From positions 1,302,001-1,366,000 of the forward strand of contig CAWAMD010000005.1 of NCBI GenBank assembly GCA_963783045.1: 64,000 nucleotides of DNA, written 5' to 3'. The notes below the pieces were generated by a model. The model searched no databases and had not been told where the DNA came from. It saw only the letters and a list, made by a program, of their open reading frames with translations. This DNA comes from CAWAMD01 sp963783045 (GTDB lineage Bacteria > Actinomycetota > Nitriliruptoria > Nitriliruptorales > Nitriliruptoraceae). Positions 59,669 to 64,000 of this stretch are shown in pieces (position 1 is the first letter of the stretch; the number at the start of each line of letters is the position of its first letter). The position numbers were made by a program, and so were the translations under genes.

Positions 59669-60823
59669 TCAGGCAGCGCGCTCGAGCACGCCGAGCAGCC
59701 CGGACAGGTTGTGGGCGCGCGACGGATGACGCAGCTTGGCCAGCGCCCGGTTCTGCATCTGGCGGATGCGCTCGCGGGTCAGGTTGAAGTGCTTCCCGAT
59801 CTCCTCGAGGGTCTGCGGCTCCTCGCCGTTCAGACCGAAGCGGAGGATCAGGATGAGCCGCTCGCGCTCGTCGAGGGCCTCGAGGGCTGCCTCGATCTGG
59901 CTGATCGCGTCGAGCTCCTGGGCGGACTCGGCAGGGTCGATGGAGTCGGCGTCCGCGATGAGGTCACCCATCGTGGCGTCGCCGTCCTCACCGATCGGCC
60001 GGTCGAGCGAGACGAGGTCCTGCATGGCCTCGCGGACCTCGCGGACGCGCTCGGGGGTGAGATCGACCTCGGCCGCGATCTCGGCGTCGGTCGGGTCGCC
60101 GGCCTTCTGCTGGCGCAGCCGGAGCTCGGCGGCGCGCAGCTTGCCGTACAGCTCCCAGACGTGGGCCGGGACGCGGATGGTGCGGGCCTTGGAGGCGACC
60201 CCGCGCTGGAGCGCCTGACGGATCCACCAGACCGCGTAGGTCGAGAACTTGTAGCCCTTCGTGTGGTCGAACTTCTCGACCGCACGCAGCAGACCGAGGT
60301 TGCCCTCCTGGATGAGCTCGATGAAGTCGAGATCCCGGCCGGAGAACTTGCGAGCCTGCGGCACGACGAGGCGGAGGTTCGCCTGCACCATGCGCTCCTT
60401 GGCGCGCATGCCGCCGGTGCTGATGCGACGCAGCTTCACACGGTCGCCCGGGGACAGGTCGCGGGACTCGTCGGCGAGCATCGCGTCGGCGGACAGGCCC
60501 GCCTGGTACCGCTTCGCCAGGTCGGCCTCGTCCTCCTTGGTGAGCAGCTCGTGACGGCCGGCGTCGTTGAGGTACTGGCGCACGAGGTCGGTGGTGAGCG
60601 CACCGTTGGCGACGACCTCTTCGGGAGCGTCGTCGGCCACGTCGTCGATCACCTCAACGTCCTGATCCTTGGCGGAGGAGATGGCGTCCTCCACCCAGTG
60701 ATCGTCGTGGAGCTCGGGCTGATAGAGCTCCTGGATCTCGGAGAGCAGGACGAACCCACGCTCGGTGGACCGTTCGAGGAGCTCCTCGACGGCAACCTCT
60801 GCGGTGGGAAGATCAGTCTTCAC
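59669..60823 (-). CDS. RpoD family RNA polymerase sigma factor (paralogue)
   Basis: This 384-residue sigma factor parallels the one at 56279-57433: LLSEIQELYQPELHDDHWVE, LVRQYLNDAGRHELLTKEDE (1.2), ANLRLVVPQARKFSGRDLDF, KFDHTKGYKFSTYAVWWIRQ (2.4) and QTLEEIGKHFNLTRERIRQM, then QNRALAKLRHPSR (4.2). Compared with its paralogue, region 2.4 has Val for Thr in TYAVWW and region 4.2 has MQNRALAK for IEKKTLTK, so promoter preference may differ. The start is the GTG at 60823, with a near-perfect AAGGAGG four bases before it. Confidence 0.94.
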   Translation of the reverse strand: MKTDLPTAEVAVEELLERSTERGFVLLSEIQELYQPELHDDHWVEDAISSAKDQDVEVIDDVADDAPEEVVANGALTTDLVRQYLNDAGRHELLTKEDEADLAKRYQAGLSADAMLADESRDLSPGDRVKLRRISTGGMRAKERMVQANLRLVVPQARKFSGRDLDFIELIQEGNLGLLRAVEKFDHTKGYKFSTYAVWWIRQALQRGVASKARTIRVPAHVWELYGKLRAAELRLRQQKAGDPTDAEIAAEVDLTPERVREVREAMQDLVSLDRPIGEDGDATMGDLIADADSIDPAESAQELDAISQIEAALEALDERERLILILRFGLNGEEPQTLEEIGKHFNLTRERIRQMQNRALAKLRHPSRAHNLSGLLGVLERAA

Positions 60824-61270
60824 CTTGCCTCCTTGTCGTGATCGGCGACGCCGATGCGTCCGCGGGCCACGTGCTGGGGTCTCGTCAGTCGATTCCACGA
60901 AACCACCGGGGCGGCAACCGGCCGCTCATCCGGTGCCAACGATCGGACACGCCGCGAGTTCCGGCGGGCCCGGTCAGTGGACGAGTGGGCGTACCCCGCC
61001 TGGCACGGACGACCGTCCGTTGGCAACAACACCAGGGCTACCGTCGACATTCCGTCATGTGCGCTGAACGGTTCTCCCTGGAACGGGGCCCCGATGGGCG
61101 GTTCGCGCGCGGCGACGTGCTCTTTCTCGTCTGACCGCGCTGTCAGGACGCGTGTTCCCGCATCGTCCCGCGGGAGCAGCCGTTGCACGTCGCCGAGCTC
61201 GTGCCCACCATAACCAGACGACGCCGTGTGGACATAGCTGCCGGCCACGCGCGTGCGTCTGGCGAGATGC
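60824..61270. other. Intergenic region upstream of the second sigma gene, with a 16-bp inverted repeat
   Basis: No supported gene lies here. It includes the leader of the second sigma gene and the region downstream of the VOC gene. An exact inverted repeat, ACGGACG-AC-CGTCCGT, at 61005-61020 about 180 bases upstream of the sigma factor start may bind a regulator. Candidate -10 boxes are ambiguous. A 98-codon plus-strand frame at 60838-61134 lacks family features or a convincing ribosome site and was not accepted. Confidence 0.5.
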
Positions 61271-61666
61271 TCAGCCGTCGGCGACGAGCTCGACCTTGAT
61301 GCCGTTCGGGTCCTCGAAGAAGGCGGCGTAGTGGTCGGGGCCGCCGGCGTGAGGATGGCGGTCCTCGTAGAGCAGCCGCGCCCCGCGGTCCCGCAGGGCA
61401 TCCGTGAGCTCGTCCACCTCGCCGCGGCTGCCGACGTGGAACGCGAGGTGGTTCACGCCGACGAGCCGCCGGTCGAACTCGCGGTCGACGCGCGGCGCCT
61501 GGACGAGGGCGATGTAGGTGTCGGCGATCCTCCAGCTGATCCCCTCGTCCCACTCCTGGTGCGGCGTGTAGCCGAGCTCGGCGAGGAGCCAGCCCCAGAA
61601 CGCCGCCGAGTGCTCAACGTCGGCGACGTACACCTCGACATGGTGCAGCTCGCCTCGGTGCCCCAC
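61271..61666 (-). CDS. VOC (glyoxalase/bleomycin resistance) family protein
   Basis: The 131-residue protein has the double beta-alpha-beta-beta-beta fold pattern of the vicinal oxygen chelate superfamily: LHHVEVYVADVEHSAAFW at the start, GVNHLAFHVGSRGEVDEL in the middle and AAFFEDPNGIKVELV at the end. Probable metal ligands are His8 or His9, His73 and Glu126. The substrate is unknown. AGGAGG lies just before the GTG start. Confidence 0.88.
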   Translation of the reverse strand: MGHRGELHHVEVYVADVEHSAAFWGWLLAELGYTPHQEWDEGISWRIADTYIALVQAPRVDREFDRRLVGVNHLAFHVGSRGEVDELTDALRDRGARLLYEDRHPHAGGPDHYAAFFEDPNGIKVELVADG

Positions 61667-61738
61667 GGCGCCTCCTCGTCGTCACCGGGATCCGGATACC
61701 GACGGGTACCTTACAAGTCCGGTGGCCCGCCGGTCGCC

Positions 61739-63736
61739 TCAGGAACCGGGGTGGGGCGTGATGTCGCGGGCCGGCCGTTCGCCGGACGGCGGCTCACGGT
61801 CGACGAGGTCGTAGATCCAGGCGCCGTCGACCGTCTCGCGGTCGAGGAGCTCGTCGACGAGCCGGTCGAGCTGCCCACGATGGGCGTGCAGGAGCTGCTC
61901 GCTGCGGTGCTCGGCCTCCGTGAGGACCCGGCGCACCTCCTCGTCGAGCTGGCGCTGCGTCTCCTCGGCGTACGGGCGCGAGCGCAGCGCCGGCGGGACG
62001 GAGCCGTTCTCACCCTGCTCCCCCCAGCCGACGGGGCCGACCTTCTCGGAGAACCCGAAGTCGCGGACCATGCGGGTCGCGATCTTCGTGGCACCGGACA
62101 GGTCGTGCGCCGCGCCCGACGACATCTGCCCGAGCACGATCCGCTCGGCGACGCGACCGCCCATGCGCACGGCGAGCATGTCGTGGAGGTAGCTCTCGCG
62201 GTAGAGGCGCCGCTCGTCGAGGGGCAGCTGCTCGGTCACCCCGAGGGCCTGGCGGGTCGGCAGGATCGTGACCTTGGACACGGGGTCGGTGTCGTCGCTG
62301 AGGGCGGCGACGAGCGCGTGGCCGGCCTCGTGGACGGCGACCCGCTCGCGCTCCTCGGGCCGCAGGATCGACGACGACTGCCGACGGCCGAGCAGCACCC
62401 GGTCGCGGGCGTGGTCGACGTCCTCCTGCAGGATCTCCACCCGATCGTTGCGGACCGCGTTGATCGCGGCCTCGTTCATGAGGTTCTCGAGGTCGGCGCC
62501 GGAGAACCCGGGTGTGCCACGGGCGACGCTGTCGAGATCCACGTCGTCGCCGACCGGCTTGCCACCCGAGTGGAGCCGCAGGATCTCGAGCCGCTCGTCC
62601 TGGCGCGGCAGGGGGACGGTGACCTGGCGGTCGAAGCGGCCCGGACGAGTCAGCGCGTCGTCGAGCATGTCGGCCCGGTTCGTCGCCGCGATCACGACCA
62701 CACCGGACGCGGGGTCGAAGCCGTCCATCTCGGCGAGCAGCTGGTTGAGCGTCTGCTCCTGCTCGTTGTTCGTGCCGATCGTGGTCGCGCCGCCCCGCTT
62801 GCGGCCGATCGAGTCGAGCTCGTCGATGAAGATGATGGCCGGGGCGCGCTTGCGGGCCTTGGCGAACAGGTCGCGGACCCGGGAGGCACCGACACCGACG
62901 AGCATCTCGACGAACTCGGACCCGGCGGTGTTGATGAAGGCCACCCCGGCCTCGCCGGCCACGGCCCGTGCGAGCAGGGTCTTGCCGGTCCCTGGCGGCC
63001 CGATCATGAGGATGCCGCCGGGGCCCCGGGCGCCGACGGCCTGGTAGGCCGACGGGTCCTTCAGGTAGTCGACGAACTCGCGGATCTCGGACTTGACGGC
63101 GTCGTAGCCCGCCACGTCGTCGAAGCGGGTGTCGGGGAACTCGGTGTCGCGGACCTTCGCCTTCGAGCGTCCTGCCTGGCTGAGCTGGCTCACCTGTCCC
63201 CGGGCCCGTCGGCTGAACCACCACAGCACGCCGATGATGAGCACGAACGGGAGCAGGTTGACGACGATCGCAAGCAGCCCGTTGTCCGAGGGGGCGCGGG
63301 CGTCGATCGTGACGCCCTTGTCACGCAGGGTCTGCTCGAGGTCGCCGTTGTCGAGGGCGGTCGGGATGGTCGTCCGAAACCTCTCCCCGGACTTCATCGA
63401 GCCGGTCACGCGTCCGTCGGGGCCGACGGTGACCTTCGCGACCTTCGACGCCTGGACCCGGTCGAGGAACTGCGTGTAGGACAGCTCGTTCGTGGAGGGT
63501 GTCGCGAAGATCTGGGCGAACAGGAACCCGAGGGCCAGGACCGCGAGCACCGGCAGCAGCCACCGCTTCCAGCCGGACAGGTTGGAGCCGCCGGGGCTGA
63601 GGTCGGGGCCGTTCGACGAGCCGTCACGCGTGCCGGAGCGCGGACGCAGCCGCCGGCCGCGACCGTGCTCGTCCGAGCCGGGGAGGTGCCCGTCGGACGG
63701 ATGCGTGCGAGACGCGTCGGGCACGGGGCAGCTCAC
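61739..63736 (-). CDS. ftsH: ATP-dependent zinc metalloprotease FtsH
   Basis: FtsH is a membrane-bound AAA+ protease that degrades damaged membrane proteins and regulators. The 665-residue protein has a hydrophilic N-terminal extension of about 55 residues, transmembrane helices at about 57-76 and 153-173, Walker A GPPGTGKT at 246-253, Walker B IIFIDELD at 301-308, the second-region-of-homology arginine near LTRPGRFDRQ (361-371), and the zinc motif HEAGH at 469-473. GAGGAG overlaps the GTG at 63736; a GTG at 63724 has better spacing and may be the true start. A leftover of a CWB2 protein gene lies upstream. Confidence 0.95.
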   Translation of the reverse strand: MSCPVPDASRTHPSDGHLPGSDEHGRGRRLRPRSGTRDGSSNGPDLSPGGSNLSGWKRWLLPVLAVLALGFLFAQIFATPSTNELSYTQFLDRVQASKVAKVTVGPDGRVTGSMKSGERFRTTIPTALDNGDLEQTLRDKGVTIDARAPSDNGLLAIVVNLLPFVLIIGVLWWFSRRARGQVSQLSQAGRSKAKVRDTEFPDTRFDDVAGYDAVKSEIREFVDYLKDPSAYQAVGARGPGGILMIGPPGTGKTLLARAVAGEAGVAFINTAGSEFVEMLVGVGASRVRDLFAKARKRAPAIIFIDELDSIGRKRGGATTIGTNNEQEQTLNQLLAEMDGFDPASGVVVIAATNRADMLDDALTRPGRFDRQVTVPLPRQDERLEILRLHSGGKPVGDDVDLDSVARGTPGFSGADLENLMNEAAINAVRNDRVEILQEDVDHARDRVLLGRRQSSSILRPEERERVAVHEAGHALVAALSDDTDPVSKVTILPTRQALGVTEQLPLDERRLYRESYLHDMLAVRMGGRVAERIVLGQMSSGAAHDLSGATKIATRMVRDFGFSEKVGPVGWGEQGENGSVPPALRSRPYAEETQRQLDEEVRRVLTEAEHRSEQLLHAHRGQLDRLVDELLDRETVDGAWIYDLVDREPPSGERPARDITPHPGS

Positions 63737-63812
63737 TCCTCGTCTGGGGGCGGGTCACCGACGGTACCGACGCTGCGTGAGCCGCCCCCGACCGTCCGGC
63801 CGTAGCGGCTGG

Positions 63813-64000
63813 CTAGCCGGCCTCGGCGCGGACGGCCGCCGCGACGGCGTCGGCCACGTCGGCGCTGACCGCGCCGGTGCCGCCGGCGATGCGCAGGTCG
63901 TCGAGCCGGTAGTCGATCCGTCGCAGCAGCGCGTCGGTCGGCCCCTGGCCGTCGAAGGCCCGGCCGTCGACGAGCACGACGGGATGGCCACCGGCCGCGG
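63813..64000 (-). CDS. C-terminal end of a CWB2 cell-wall-binding repeat protein (partial)
   Basis: The frame is open at the window edge and encodes 62 residues before the TAG. It includes GHPVVLVDGRAFDGQGP, then DDLRIAGGTGAVSADVADAV, which is the terminal part of a cell-wall-binding repeat 2 unit (compare the VVVGGTGVVSQQVADQL segment of the L,D-transpeptidase in this window). The rest of the gene, including any signal peptide or enzyme domain, lies beyond the window. It is a second CWB2 protein within 32 kb. Confidence 0.72.
   Translation of the reverse strand, partial: AAGGHPVVLVDGRAFDGQGPTDALLRRIDYRLDDLRIAGGTGAVSADVADAVAAAVRAEAG

Noticed and set aside
60838..61134. 98-codon plus-strand frame in the gap before the VOC gene
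   Set aside because: There is no convincing ribosome site, conserved motif or plausible composition; it lies in the leader region of the second sigma gene.
1..64000. rRNA, tRNA, transposase or prophage genes
   Set aside because: No sequence with these features was recognised by reading; a covariance-model scan would be needed to exclude a tRNA.

Overview
The window is very GC-rich bacterial DNA with dense, often overlapping genes, many GTG starts and strong AGGAGG-type ribosome sites. Its content points to Actinomycetota: two RpoD-type sigma factors, an L,D-transpeptidase with three cell-wall-binding type 2 (CWB2) repeats plus the tail of a second CWB2 protein, an F420-type LLM oxidoreductase, RmuC and SURF1. 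Heavy CWB2 use fits deep lineages such as Nitriliruptoria, but that placement is inference. I see no rRNA, tRNA, CRISPR array, insertion sequence or phage.

Layout. 1-3.2 kb: a proline-rich protein and a DUF4126 membrane protein, then the LemA-HtpX pair. 3.2-5.9 kb: guaB, a 42-bp perfect palindrome, and a peroxiredoxin-fold protein with no cysteine. 5.9-12.9 kb (minus): a complete Opp/Dpp-type peptide ABC transporter (oppA-B-C-D-F) coupled to a 5-formyl-THF cyclo-ligase-like gene. 13.1-23.6 kb (minus): a ten-gene, almost entirely overlapping operon holding an AtuA-like protein, DUF4387, a second Opp-type transporter, an RpiR/SIS regulator, a glutaryl-CoA-dehydrogenase-like enzyme and a class III CoA-transferase. 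It looks like an uptake, CoA-activation and oxidation module for an unknown carboxylic acid and is the most interesting system here. A nitrilase-family hydrolase lies upstream.

24.8-28.5 kb: an extragenic repeat array, rmuC, a large membrane protein and an internally deleted Fpg/Nei glycosylase remnant. 28.5-34.4 kb: LLM oxidoreductase, a likely N-acetylglutaminylglutamine amidotransferase, an alpha/beta hydrolase and the L,D-transpeptidase. 34.5-40.6 kb (plus): glpD, SURF1 and two ABC ATPase-permease pairs. 40.6-44.0 kb (minus): an FAD oxidoreductase, DUF1365 and cyclopropane-fatty-acid synthase lipid-modification operon. 44.0-51.7 kb: an MFS transporter, a lactate monooxygenase-like enzyme, a free-standing 5'-3' exonuclease, MarR, a 1-Cys peroxiredoxin, a LysM transglycosylase and an AlkA-like glycosylase. 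51.7-64 kb: a cyclic-nucleotide-binding protein, geranylgeranyl reductase, DacB, a PP2C phosphatase, two paralogous sigma factors around a cation/proton antiporter, a VOC protein, FtsH and a CWB2 tail.

One feature cuts across the map. At least eight genes (oppB, oppA, oppD2, the AtuA-like gene, the nitrilase, the membrane protein and both ABC-2 permeases) keep full conserved sequence but split between frames by single-base shifts. Residual indel errors in the assembly explain this better than independent decay, but reads are needed to decide. These genes are entered as pseudogenes with their likely restored products.
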